Shown: piece after piece, positions 43,281 through 52,159 of the stretch | Layout of the letters: each line of letters begins with the position of its first letter | How positions within the stretch are numbered: the first letter of the stretch is position 1 | Origin: RYN-230 sp963704995 | GTDB lineage: Bacteria > Actinomycetota > Actinomycetes > Streptosporangiales > Streptosporangiaceae | Length of the DNA: 64,000 bases | Direction: 5' to 3' | Assembly: GCA_963704995.1 (NCBI GenBank) | Contig: CAVPIM010000017.1 | Location: 1-64,000, forward strand | Program-made: the position numbers and the translations under genes | The notes under the pieces: model-generated | Database searches by the model: none | Told to the model about the DNA's origin: nothing | Seen by the model: only the letters and a program-made list of their open reading frames with translations

Positions 43281-45185
43281 ATGAACGTAATCCCGGGCCC
43301 GACCGACGCGGGCCTCCCTCCGGCAGAATCGAGCAAGCACTTGGCGTCCCCAGACACGAACCCCCAGAACACGAGTCCGCAGACCACCAATCCCCAGAAC
43401 CCACGCAGCGGCCGGGTCCGCGGCGCGAGAACGGTCACCGCCGCCGAGAAGGCGCAGGCCCGCGAGGTGTCGCTGCGCCGCATCGGGCAGCTCTTCAGGC
43501 CCTATACCTGGCAGCTGGCCGTCGTCACCGCCATCATCGTGGCCTCCTCCATCGTGGGCGTGGCCTCACCGTTCCTGCTCCGCGCGGTGATCGACACCGC
43601 TCTCCCGGACCGGAACCTGCGGCTGCTGATCCTGCTGGTCGCCGGCATGATCGGCATCGCCGCCGTCACCTCCGCCTTCGGCGTGATCCAGACCTGGATC
43701 GCCACCCTGGTCGGCCAGCAGGTCATGCACGGGCTGCGCACCAGCGTCTTCGGCCACCTGCAGCGGCAGTCGGTCGCCTTCTTCACCAGGACCCGCACCG
43801 GCGAGGTGCAGTCCCGTATCACCAACGACGTGGGCGGCATGGAATCCGTGGTCACCTCGACCGCGACGTCCGTCGCCGCCAACCTCACCACCGCGGTCGC
43901 CACGGCGGTGGCCATGGTCGCGCTGTCCTGGAAGCTGTCCCTCATCTCGCTGCTCGTGATGCCGCCCTCCATTTACCTGAGCCGCAGGGTCGCCCGGATG
44001 CGCCGGGCCATTACCACCGAGCAGCAGCGGGAACTGGCCAACCTGAACGTCACCATCGAGGAAGGACTGTCGATCAACGGCGTGCAGCTGGCCAAGACGA
44101 TGGGCACCGGGCCGTCCCTGGTCGAGCGGTTCACCGCCTCCTCGGCCCGGCTGATCGACCTGGAGCTGCGCTCCCAGCTGGCCGGGCGCTGGCGGATGGC
44201 GTCGATGAGCATCATCTTCGCGGCCGTGCCGGCCGTCATCTACCTGGCCGCCGGCCTGCCGGTCACCGCGGGCGCGATGACCATCGGCACCCTGGTCGCC
44301 TTCACGACCCTGCAGAACAGCCTCTTCCGGCCGCTGACCGGCCTGCTCAACACCGGCGTGGCCGTGGTCAGCTCGCTGGCCCTGTTCGCCCGGATCTTCG
44401 AGTACCTGGACCTGCCCGTCGAGGTGGACGACCCGGCCCACCCGGTGGAGATCGTCCCGGAGGTCATGACCGGGCACGTCCGGCTGGACAGCGTCAGCTT
44501 CACCTACCCGGGCGCCGACCGGCCCGCCCTGACCGGCATCGACCTGGACGTCCCGGCCGGCACCACGCTGGCCCTGGTCGGTGAGACCGGATCGGGCAAG
44601 ACGACCCTGGCCGCGCTGGTCGCCCGGCTCTACGACCCCGCCGGCGGCGTGGTCAGCATCGACGGCATCGACATCCGCGAGATGAAGCTGACCGACCTCG
44701 CCGCCGTCGTGGGCGTGGTCAGCCAGGAGACCTACCTGCTGCACACCACGGTGCGGGAGAACCTGCGCTACGCCAAGCCCAGCGCGACCGACGATGAGAT
44801 CGAGGACGCCGCCCGGGCCGCGCAGATCCACGACCTGATCGCCGGGCTGCCCGACGGTTACGACACCATGGTCGGCTCCCGCGGGCACCGCTTCTCCGGC
44901 GGTGAGAAGCAGCGCCTGGCCATCGCCCGGACCCTGCTGCGCGACCCGCGCGTGCTGGTCCTGGACGAGGCCACCAGCGCCCTGGACACCGAGACCGAGC
45001 GGGCTGTCCAGCACGCGTTCGATCAGCTGGCCGCGGGCCGCACCACCATTACCATCGCGCACCGGCTGTCCACCGTGCGCAACGCCGACCAGATCGTCGT
45101 CCTGGACCACGGCCACATCGTCGAGTCCGGCACGCACACCAGCCTGGTGGCGGGCAACGGCCGCTACGCCGCCCTGGCCGCATGA
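43281..45185 (+). CDS. ABC exporter, fused permease-ATPase half transporter
   Basis: 634 residues. The N-terminal 55 residues are polar (Asn/Pro/Ser-rich). Six TM helices follow (LAVVTAIIVASSIVGVASPF, LLILLVAGMIGIAAVTSAFG and others), then an NBD: Walker A LVGETGSGKTTLAAL, Q-loop VVSQETYLL, signature FSGGEKQRLAIARTLL, Walker B VLVLDEATSALD and H-loop TIAHRLSTVRNAD. It is a type IV multidrug/lipid exporter that would work as a dimer. ATG 43281 sits directly after the second operator without a Shine-Dalgarno sequence. Confidence 0.95.
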   Translation: MNVIPGPTDAGLPPAESSKHLASPDTNPQNTSPQTTNPQNPRSGRVRGARTVTAAEKAQAREVSLRRIGQLFRPYTWQLAVVTAIIVASSIVGVASPFLLRAVIDTALPDRNLRLLILLVAGMIGIAAVTSAFGVIQTWIATLVGQQVMHGLRTSVFGHLQRQSVAFFTRTRTGEVQSRITNDVGGMESVVTSTATSVAANLTTAVATAVAMVALSWKLSLISLLVMPPSIYLSRRVARMRRAITTEQQRELANLNVTIEEGLSINGVQLAKTMGTGPSLVERFTASSARLIDLELRSQLAGRWRMASMSIIFAAVPAVIYLAAGLPVTAGAMTIGTLVAFTTLQNSLFRPLTGLLNTGVAVVSSLALFARIFEYLDLPVEVDDPAHPVEIVPEVMTGHVRLDSVSFTYPGADRPALTGIDLDVPAGTTLALVGETGSGKTTLAALVARLYDPAGGVVSIDGIDIREMKLTDLAAVVGVVSQETYLLHTTVRENLRYAKPSATDDEIEDAARAAQIHDLIAGLPDGYDTMVGSRGHRFSGGEKQRLAIARTLLRDPRVLVLDEATSALDTETERAVQHAFDQLAAGRTTITIAHRLSTVRNADQIVVLDHGHIVESGTHTSLVAGNGRYAALAA

Positions 45186-45244
45186 GCCGGGGCGGGCCCG
45201 GCCGCCAGGGCCCGGGCCCGCCGCTCGCCTTCCGCTGACACGCC

Positions 45245-46952
45245 CTAACCGATCCCGCCGCCTGCGAGGCCTGGCAGCACCCTCGTGTGCTCGATCTGGA
45301 CCGCTCGCAGGGCCTGCGGGTTCAGGCCGAGAAGGCTGAGGATCGTCGGCGCGATCTGAGTCGTCTCGACCTGACTGCTGATGTCCCCGCCGTGGCGCAG
45401 GCCGGGCACGTCCACCAGGATCGGCACGTTACGGTCCTGGAGGCCGGCGCCGCCGTGCTCGGCGATCTTGCTCTGGCCGCCGGTGTAGACCACGCCGTGC
45501 TGCACGATCCCGAAGACGTCGGGGTGGCGGGGGTCACTGCTGCGCACCCCGAAGTAGGCAGCCGACTCGGCGCCCGCATAGACCCGGGCCAGGCCCGACG
45601 CCGGCACTGTCACCGGGCCGCCGCTGATGTTGTTGCCGGCGGCGCTGTGGGTGAGCAGGTACTGCTTGGCGAAGTCGGCGGCGGCCTGCGAGCGGTTGCT
45701 CAGCCACCACAGCATGCCGTCGTCGTCGGTGGAGAAGGCGACCAGGGCGCCCGCCCCGGGGTGGGCCGCCGTCCAGGCCGCGTTGACCGCGGCGATGATC
45801 GGGGCGTCCGGGACCCGCTTGAGGTCGGCCGGGTTGGTCGGGGACTGGCCGTGCTTGGCCGAGATGATGATGGCTGTGCTGCGGGCCAGCCCCTGCGCAC
45901 TGATCTCGGCGACCATCTTGCTGACCTGGGTGTCGATGTAGTTCAGTGCCCGCACCAGCAGCGGTCCCGGGGCCTTCCCGCCCGGCAGGTAGCCGCCGGC
46001 CAGGCCGTCGGAGGCCGGCAGCTTCTGGGCGGTGGAGACCGTCTGGAAATTCATCCCGAAGATGCCCGGCACGCCGACGTGGCTGGTCCGGCTGTGGTTG
46101 TAGCCGTCGATCTCGTTCAGGATGGCCTGGACCTTGTAGCTGTCGTACTGCATGGTCGCAGCGTTGTCCTTGGTCCAGTCGTCACCGGCCGGGTAGCCGA
46201 TGGCCTGGCTGTTGATCTCGGGCGTGAAATAGTCCTGCACGCCGTTCCCGGACGGGCCGGACAGCGTGAGGTAGGCCGGGTGCTTGTCCGACCACGCGGT
46301 GCGCAGGCCAGCCTGGCGGGCCACGTTGAAGATCGTGTTGACCTCGAGGTACTGGTTGGGGTAAATCGGCTGGCACGTCTGCGCGCTGACCGGCAGGTTC
46401 GCGGGGTTGATCACGTCCCGCGGGTTCGAGGTCATCTGCAGGATGCTGCCCGGCAGCCCGCTCAGTCCCTGCCCGGCGTCGAGCGAGTTCTGGTTGACGT
46501 CGATCGCCTCCTCAAAGGCGACCTCAGCGCCGGGCGCGGGACCTGGGCACGTCGTCGTCCCGGCCGGGAAGACGTCGTGGTTAAAGGTGTCGTCGTAGTA
46601 GATGCCGGTCACCCCCGGGTCGCCGCCGGTCGCCTGGGCGACCATCCCGGGGGAGGAGTCCGACGGCACCGGCGTCAGGGCATCGGTGTAGTCGAGGCCG
46701 CGGCGGGCCAGGGACGCCAGCGCCGAGGCGGGATAGTGCTGCACGTACCACGACAGGTCCTGCTGGTGCAGCCCGTTGAACGGACAGCAGCAGCACGTGG
46801 CTGATCTCGCTCCGTGGATGCCCCGGCGCGGCACTGCGGGCGCTGGCCGCCGACGCGGAGGCCAGGGCCGTGCCGCCCGCCAGGGCCGCAGCGCCCGCCA
46901 GGGCCGCGGCGCCGCCCGCGGTCGCGATCGTCCTTAAATACCTGACTCGCAT
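45245..46952 (-). CDS. Secreted alkaline-phosphatase-superfamily phosphodiesterase, one frameshift
   Basis: About 569 residues. The start is ATG 46952 with GGGAGGG upstream; a signal peptide (MRVRYLRTIATAGGAAALAG onward to ASASAASA) directs export. The frame changes near 46780; deleting one G gives HVLLLSFNGLHQQDLSWYV, the family opening. Nucleophile region TPVPSDSSPGMVA, metal sites in IISAKHGQSP and AEHGGAG, and VPILVDVPG near the end. The first metal ligand is usually Asp (FDG), but the sequence reads FNG, one base different. Type I phosphodiesterase/nucleotide pyrophosphatase-like; the substrate is unknown. Confidence 0.88.
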
Positions 46953-47086
46953 GTGCCCTCCCGATTGCGCACAGTCACCCGCCGCGCGGGTGCTGACCCC
47001 TGGCTACCGGAGCCAGGCGGCGGCGCAGCAACGGGCAGGCGAACGGGTCATGACCGCAGTCCGGCGGGCGCCTCCCCAGCCCGGCC

Positions 47087-47788
47087 TCAGCGCAGCAGCG
47101 GCGGGTACAGCAGCGGGGCCGGTCCCCGGCGGTAGAGCTGGGCGGGCCGGCCACGGTCACCGGCCGTGGCCGAGCCGGCGGGGGACAGGAAGCCCGGCGT
47201 GGTCGTGGCCTTGCGGTGGAAGTTGCGCGGGTCGAGGGTGGTGCCCCAGACCACCTCGTACACGTGCCGGAGCTGGGCGACGGTGAACGGGGCGGGGCAG
47301 AACGCCGCGGCCAGCGGCGTGTACTCGAGCTTGGACCGGGCCCGTTCCACGCCGTCGGCGAGGATCTGGTGGTGGTCGAAGGCCAGCCGGGACGGCGGGC
47401 CGGCCAGGATGTCCACGGCCGGTGCCCAGGCCGCCTCGGCCGCGTCGGCGCCCGGGCGGGGCACGGGCAGCCCGGGGGCGAGGGCCAGGTAGGCGACGGT
47501 GACGACGCGCATCCGCGGATCCCGGCCCGGGTCCCCGTAGCTGGCCAGCTGCTCCAGGTGAACCGCCCCGGCGGCCAGGCCGGTTTCCTCCCCCAGCTCC
47601 CGGGCCGCGGCCTGGGCGAGCCCTTCGCCCGGGCGGACGAACCCGCCGGGCAGGGCGAGCCGGCCCGCGAAGGGCGGCTCCCCGCGGCGGACCGTGAGCA
47701 CCACCAGCTGGTCCTCGCGGATGGTCAGCACGACGAGATCCACGGTCACCGCGACGGGCGGGTACGCGCGCGGATCGTAACCTTCCAT
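47087..47788 (-). CDS. nrtR: NrtR-like NUDIX regulator
   Basis: 233 residues. The NUDIX box is intact at about 49-71 (GGFVRPGEG then AARELGEETGL). The protein continues into a C-terminal winged-helix part (DGVERARSKLEYTPLAAAFC, TVAQLRHVYEVVWGT, DPRNFHRKATTTPGFL), the architecture of NrtR. NrtR proteins sense ADP-ribose or NAD metabolites and repress NAD-biosynthesis genes through the wHTH. It is divergent from the SPFH/NAD-kinase-like operon, with two inverted repeats of TCGTC-N5-GACGA type between the starts. Confidence 0.85.
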   Translation of the reverse strand: MEGYDPRAYPPVAVTVDLVVLTIREDQLVVLTVRRGEPPFAGRLALPGGFVRPGEGLAQAAARELGEETGLAAGAVHLEQLASYGDPGRDPRMRVVTVAYLALAPGLPVPRPGADAAEAAWAPAVDILAGPPSRLAFDHHQILADGVERARSKLEYTPLAAAFCPAPFTVAQLRHVYEVVWGTTLDPRNFHRKATTTPGFLSPAGSATAGDRGRPAQLYRRGPAPLLYPPLLR

Positions 47789-47808
47789 GCGCCCACCCTA
47801 CCGATTAA

Positions 47809-47823
47809 TCGTCGGGTTGACGA
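47809..47823. promoter_or_regulatory. NrtR operator candidate 1
   Basis: TCGTCGGGTTGACGA has arms TCGTC and GACGA around GGGTT, 20 nt upstream of the nrtR start codon. It shares both arms with a second copy at 47842-47856. Confidence 0.7.
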
Positions 47824-47841
47824 GAACTAGTCACCGGATTA

Positions 47842-47856
47842 TCGTCAAATTGACGA
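47842..47856. promoter_or_regulatory. NrtR operator candidate 2
   Basis: TCGTCAAATTGACGA is a perfect 7-bp inverted repeat around one base, 20 nt upstream of the SPFH ATG and just before its GAGGAGG ribosome site (47862-47868). It contains the GTCAA-N-TTGAC type core reported for NrtR sites. Binding here would block transcription of the operon. Confidence 0.8.
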
Positions 47857-47876
47857 TTAACGAGGAGGTGGCCGGA

Positions 47877-48916
47877 ATGGCGGACATCAGGTCCTACCCG
47901 ATGGCGCGGCACCTGCGCGGGGCCGCGACATTGCATGTGCGGCACCTGCGCCGCGGGAAGCTGGTCCACGACGGGACCGGGCTGTCGTTCTTCTTCCGCC
48001 CGCTGTCGGCGGTGCTGTCCGAGGTGCCGGTGGATGACCGCGAGCTGCCGTTGCTGTTCCATGCCCGGACCGCCGACTTCCAGGACCTGGCGGTCCAGGC
48101 GAGCGTGACGTTCCGGGTGACCGACCCGGCGACCGCGTGCGCGCGGATCGATTTCTCCCTCGACCCGGACACCGGGCGGTGGCGCGGGACGCCGCTGGAG
48201 CAGGTGGCCGGGCTGCTCACGGAGACCGCGCAGCAGCAGGTGCTGGGCATGATCGCCCGCAGCCCGCTGGCCAGCGTGCTGGCGGACGGCGTCGGCGCAG
48301 ATCCGGGACCGGATCCTGGCCGGGCTGACCGGCGATCCGCGGCTGGCCGAGACCGGGATCGCGGTCATCGGCGCCCGGGTGATCGCGATCCGGCCCGAGC
48401 CGGACGTGGAGAAGGCGCTGCAGACCCCGGCCCGGGAGCAGATGCAGCAGGAGGCGGACCGGGCCACCTACGAGCGGCGGGCCCTGGCCGTCGAGCGTGA
48501 GCGGGCCATCGCCGAGAACGAGCTGCAGAGCCAGATCGAGCTGGCCCGCCGCGAGGAGCAGCTCGTCGCCCAGCGGGGGACCAACGCCCGCCGCCAGGCC
48601 GAGGAGAACGCCGCCGCCAGCGGCATCGAGGCCGGGGCCCAGGCCGCCCGCGAGCAGCGGCTGGCCGAGGCGAGAGCCGAGGGAACCCGCGCGCTCGGCG
48701 AGGCCAGGGCGGCCGGCGAGGCCGCCCGCGTAGCCGCCTACCGTGACCTGGCCCCGGCCAGCCTGCTCGGCCTGGCGGCCAAGGACCTGGCCGCCAGCCT
48801 GCCGCAGATCGGCAGCCTGGTGCTGACCCCGGACCTGCTGGCGCCGCTGCTGGCCCGGCTCGGCGCAGGCCAGGCACCCGGCCCGGGCTCTGCGATCGAC
48901 GGCAGGCCAGTCATGA
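47877..48916 (+). CDS. SPFH/band 7 domain protein, one frameshift
   Basis: About 345 residues. An SPFH domain covers the first 170 residues (VRHLRRGKLVHDGTGLSFFF, DDRELPLLFHARTADFQDLA, QASVTFRVTDPATA, QIRDRILAGLTGDPRLAETG, IAVIGARVIAIRPEPDVEKAL). A Glu/Ala/Arg-rich coiled coil follows (about 175-290), then a short helical C-terminus. One extra G near 48295 breaks the frame (ADGVG versus AQIRDR). No TM segment is clear. The frame runs without stop into the NAD-kinase-like gene. In the +1 frame a TGA at 48914-48916 would overlap that gene's ATG, so another indel near the end is possible. SPFH proteins scaffold membrane microdomains. Confidence 0.85.
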
Positions 48917-49813
48917 CCCTCCCCCCGCGGGCCGTGCTCGTGCACCGCCGCACCGAGTTCCAGGAGCTCCTGGCCCGGCACGGCACCCGGGGGCAGGCTG
49001 CCTTCTTCCTGTCCTGCCGGGGCCGCGACATCGAGGACGTGACCGCCCGCGACCAGGCCGTGCGGGCCGCGATCACCACTGTCACGTCCGCCATTCCCGC
49101 GGCCTGGCGGCGCGGCCTGATCGAGCGGGCCGACGTGCCCCGGTTCCTCTTCGAGCCCGGCGACATCGTCATCGCCGTGGGCCAGGACGGCCTGGTCGCC
49201 AACCTCGCCAAGTACCTCGACGGCCAGGTCGTCCTGGGCATCAACCCGGAGCCGGACGCAACCCGGGCGTCCTGGTCCCGCACCCCGCCGGGGCCGCGCC
49301 TGACCTGCTCTCGCCGCCGCGGCCAGCCCGCCGGGCCGGCGAGCGGGCCGAGCGGCTCAGCATGGTCAGGCGGTGACCGACGACGGCCAGCGGCTCACCG
49401 CGCTCAACGAGATCTACGTCGGCCAGCCCAGCCACCAGACCGCCCGCTACACCCTCACCCTCCCTGGCGGGCAGGCCGAGCCGCAGGCCTCGTCGGGACT
49501 CATCGTGTCCACCGGGACCGGCGCTACCGGATGGTGCCGGTCGGCCTGGCTGGAGCGCCACAGCACGCTCGCCCTGCCCGCCCCGGCCGAGCCGCGGCTC
49601 GCCTGGTTCGTCCGCGAAGCCTGGCCGTCACCGGCCACCGGCACCAGCTGCACCGAAGGTGACCTGGCCCGCGGCCAGGCGCTGGCCCTCAGCGCCGAAT
49701 CCGACCGTCTGGTCCTGTTCGGGGACGGCATCGAGGCCGACGCCATCACCCTGGCCTGGGGCCAGTCCGCCCGCATCGGCCTCGCCGCCCAGACCCTCCG
49801 GCTGCTGCGCTGA
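48913..49813 (+). CDS. NAD-kinase-superfamily protein, two frameshifts
   Basis: About 300 residues after repair, starting at ATG 48913 (MTLPPRAVLVHRRTEFQELL). The fold signature is recognisable: DIVIAVGQDGLVANLAKYLD replaces the usual GGDGT motif; TALNEIYVGQPSHQTARYTL matches the NE motif; SSGLIVSTGTGATGW matches the GLIVATPTGSTAY region. Frames change near 49256 and 49370, each explained by one missing base. The altered GGDGT (GQDGL) suggests a divergent, possibly non-kinase NAD(H)-binding function. Coupling with SPFH and nrtR points to NAD homeostasis at the membrane. Confidence 0.78.
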
Positions 49814-49859
49814 CCGCTCCAGTGCGGGCCGGTGAACAGGCCGGCAGGTGGGTAGCCTG

Positions 49860-50606
49860 ATGAGCATGACCCTCTTCCAGCGGGCTCACGAGATTGTCCA
49901 GGCGAAAGCGAACAAGGCGCTCGACGCCGCTGAAAAGCCTGACGAGATGCTCGATTTGTCCTACCAGCAGATGCTCGACCAGATCACCCAGGTCCGCCGG
50001 GGACTGGTGTCCATCGCCGCGTCCCGCAAGCAGATCGAGCTGCAGGAGCAGCAGCTGCAGCAGTCGGTGGACCACCTCCAGGACCAGGCCAAGGAGGCGC
50101 TCGCGCAGGGCCGGGAGGACCTGGCGCGGGAGGCGCTGTCCCGCAAGGCGGCGGCCCAGGCCCAGATCGACGCGATGGAGCCCCAGCACGCGCAGCTCGG
50201 CCAGGAACAGGAAAAGCTCGAGCACACCCTCGACGCGCTGCAGAAGCGGGTGAACAACTTCCGGACACAGAAGGAAGTGCTGAAGGCGCAGTACACCGCG
50301 GCCCAGGCGGAGACTTCCATCGGCGAGAGCGCAGCCGGGATCTCCCAGACCTTCGGTGACTCCGGAGCGGAACTCCAGCGCACCCAGGACAAGATCGCCC
50401 AGATGCAGGCCCGCGCGGGCGCGGTCGACGAGCTGCTCGCGTCGGGAGTGCTCGAAGACGTCGGGGGTGACACCGACGATATCCAGCAGGAGCTCGACGA
50501 GGCCGGGACCGCCGCGGGCGTGGACAAGGAGCTGGCCGCGCTCAAGGCCGAGATCGGGCCCGGCCGCGACGGCCCGGCGGCGCCGCGGGAGATAACCGGG
50601 AGCTGA
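49860..50606 (+). CDS. PspA/IM30 family membrane-stress protein
   Basis: 248 residues, almost entirely coiled coil, as in PspA: LFQRAHEIVQAKANKALDAA, EMLDLSYQQMLDQITQVRRG, then long Gln/Glu/Ala-rich helices to residue 180, and a flexible C-terminus. PspA/ESCRT-III-like proteins coat and repair stressed membranes. It lies 46 nt after the NAD-kinase-like gene, likely the last gene of the nrtR-controlled operon. ATG 49860 is chosen; ATG 49866 is also possible. The variant lacks an obvious amphipathic first helix of E. coli type. Confidence 0.92.
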   Translation: MSMTLFQRAHEIVQAKANKALDAAEKPDEMLDLSYQQMLDQITQVRRGLVSIAASRKQIELQEQQLQQSVDHLQDQAKEALAQGREDLAREALSRKAAAQAQIDAMEPQHAQLGQEQEKLEHTLDALQKRVNNFRTQKEVLKAQYTAAQAETSIGESAAGISQTFGDSGAELQRTQDKIAQMQARAGAVDELLASGVLEDVGGDTDDIQQELDEAGTAAGVDKELAALKAEIGPGRDGPAAPREITGS

Positions 50607-50617
50607 GCCCGGTCTGG

Positions 50618-51991
50618 CTAGCCGACCCAGACGGTCTTGGCGTTGCAGAACTCGCGGATCCCGTGGTGCGAGAGTTCCCGCCCGTGGCCGGACGTCCTGA
50701 CGCCGCCGAACGGCAGTTCGGGGTAGGAGGTCACGTTGCCGTCGATGAACACCATCCCGGCGGCGAGATCACGGATGAAGCGGTCCCGTTCGGCTTCGTC
50801 GCTGGTCCACGCGTTGGCGCCGAGCCCGAACTCGGTGCCGTTGGCGATCTCGATGGCCTCGTCGATGTCCGCGGCCCGGTAGAGGGTGGCCACCGGGCCG
50901 AACACCTCCTCGGCGTGCACCCGCATCTCGGGGGTGATGCTGGCCAGCACGGTCGGCGGGTAGTAGAAGCCGGGGCCCTCGGGCGCCGCGCCGCCGCAGA
51001 GCACCCGCGCGCCCTTGGCGACCGCGTCGGCGACCAGCTTCTCCACGTCGTCGCGCTGCTGCTCGGAGCACAGCGGGCCCACGTCGGTGCTGTCCAGCAT
51101 CGGGTCCCCGACGGCCTTGGCCGCCATCTGCCCGGTGAACAGCCGCTCGAACTCGTCGTACACGGCGTCAGCCGCGATGAAGCGCTTGGCCGCGATGCAG
51201 GACTGGCCGTTGTTGATGCAGCGGGCGAACGCGGCCACCTCGGCGGCCCTCGGCAGGTCAGCGGAGGGCATCACGATGAACGGGTCGCTGCCGCCCAGTT
51301 CGAGCACGACCTTCTTGATCTCGCTGCCCGCGATGGACGCCACCGACTGCCCGGCCGGTCCTGACCCGGTGAGGGTGGCCGCCACCACGCGCTCGTCGCG
51401 CAGGATGCCCTCGACCCGCGCCGATCCGACGAGCAGGGTCTGGAAGGTCCCCGCCGGGAAGCCCGCCCGGGCGAACAGGTCCTGCATGAACAGGGCCGTC
51501 TGCGGCACGTTCGAGGCATGCTTGAGCAGCCCCACGTTCCCGGCCATCAGCGCGGGCGCGGCGAAGCGCATGGCCTGCCAGAGCGGGAAGTTCCAGGGCA
51601 TGATGGCCAGCACCGGGCCGAGCGGCTGGTAGGTCACGTAGGCGCGGGCGGCCCCGACGGCCTGGGCGTCGGCGGCCTCGTCGGCCAGGAACCCGGAGGC
51701 GTGCGTGGCGTAGTACCGGCAGGCCGCGGCGCACTTGGCCACCTCCTGCCGGGCCGCCGCCAGCGTCTTGCCCATCTCGGTGGTCATCATCGCCGCGATC
51801 TGGTCCTGCTCGTCGTCGAGGATGCCGGCCGCCTGGCGCATCCACCCGGCCCGGGCGTCAAAGCTGGTCAGCCGGTAGCTCGCGGCGGCGGCCGCGGCTA
51901 CGGCCAGGCACCGCTCGACGTCGGCCTCGCTCATCTCGCCGTAGGTCTTCACGGTCTCCCCGGTCGCGGGGTTGACGGTCGCTATAGCCAT
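50618..51991 (-). CDS. gabD: NAD(P)-dependent succinate-semialdehyde dehydrogenase
   Basis: 457 residues, aldehyde dehydrogenase superfamily. PWNFPLWQAMRFAAPALMAG, the general base in VVLELGGSDPFIV (Glu in LELGG) and the catalytic Cys in NNGQSCIAAKRF; a C-terminal PFGGVRTSGHGREL is typical of the SSADH subgroup of 455-460 residues. It would oxidise succinate semialdehyde to succinate, feeding the TCA cycle. It is convergent with pspA (12 nt between stops). The substrate is inferred from family resemblance only. Confidence 0.9.
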   Translation of the reverse strand: MAIATVNPATGETVKTYGEMSEADVERCLAVAAAAAASYRLTSFDARAGWMRQAAGILDDEQDQIAAMMTTEMGKTLAAARQEVAKCAAACRYYATHASGFLADEAADAQAVGAARAYVTYQPLGPVLAIMPWNFPLWQAMRFAAPALMAGNVGLLKHASNVPQTALFMQDLFARAGFPAGTFQTLLVGSARVEGILRDERVVAATLTGSGPAGQSVASIAGSEIKKVVLELGGSDPFIVMPSADLPRAAEVAAFARCINNGQSCIAAKRFIAADAVYDEFERLFTGQMAAKAVGDPMLDSTDVGPLCSEQQRDDVEKLVADAVAKGARVLCGGAAPEGPGFYYPPTVLASITPEMRVHAEEVFGPVATLYRAADIDEAIEIANGTEFGLGANAWTSDEAERDRFIRDLAAGMVFIDGNVTSYPELPFGGVRTSGHGRELSHHGIREFCNAKTVWVG

Positions 51992-52159
51992 GTCTGCGCT
52001 CCTCCGCCGCCGGGCAGCGGTGCCGTGGCGGCTCGATCCGGCCCTGCCGGGATCACACTCCGGGCCCTGCCCGCCTCACGCCGGGCCACACCTGGCTGCG
52101 CGAGGGCGGGTGGCCGCTGGGCCAGCCGGGCCAGGTCCTCAGGAGGTTACGCTTCCCTG

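Noticed and set aside
43566..45137. Long antisense frame within the ABC exporter
   Set aside because: Low-complexity Gly/Asp/Arg product; the exporter frame has intact Walker and signature motifs.
45287..46804. 505-codon plus-strand frame over the phosphodiesterase gene
   Set aside because: The minus strand encodes a signal peptide and metal-site motifs; the plus product matches no family.
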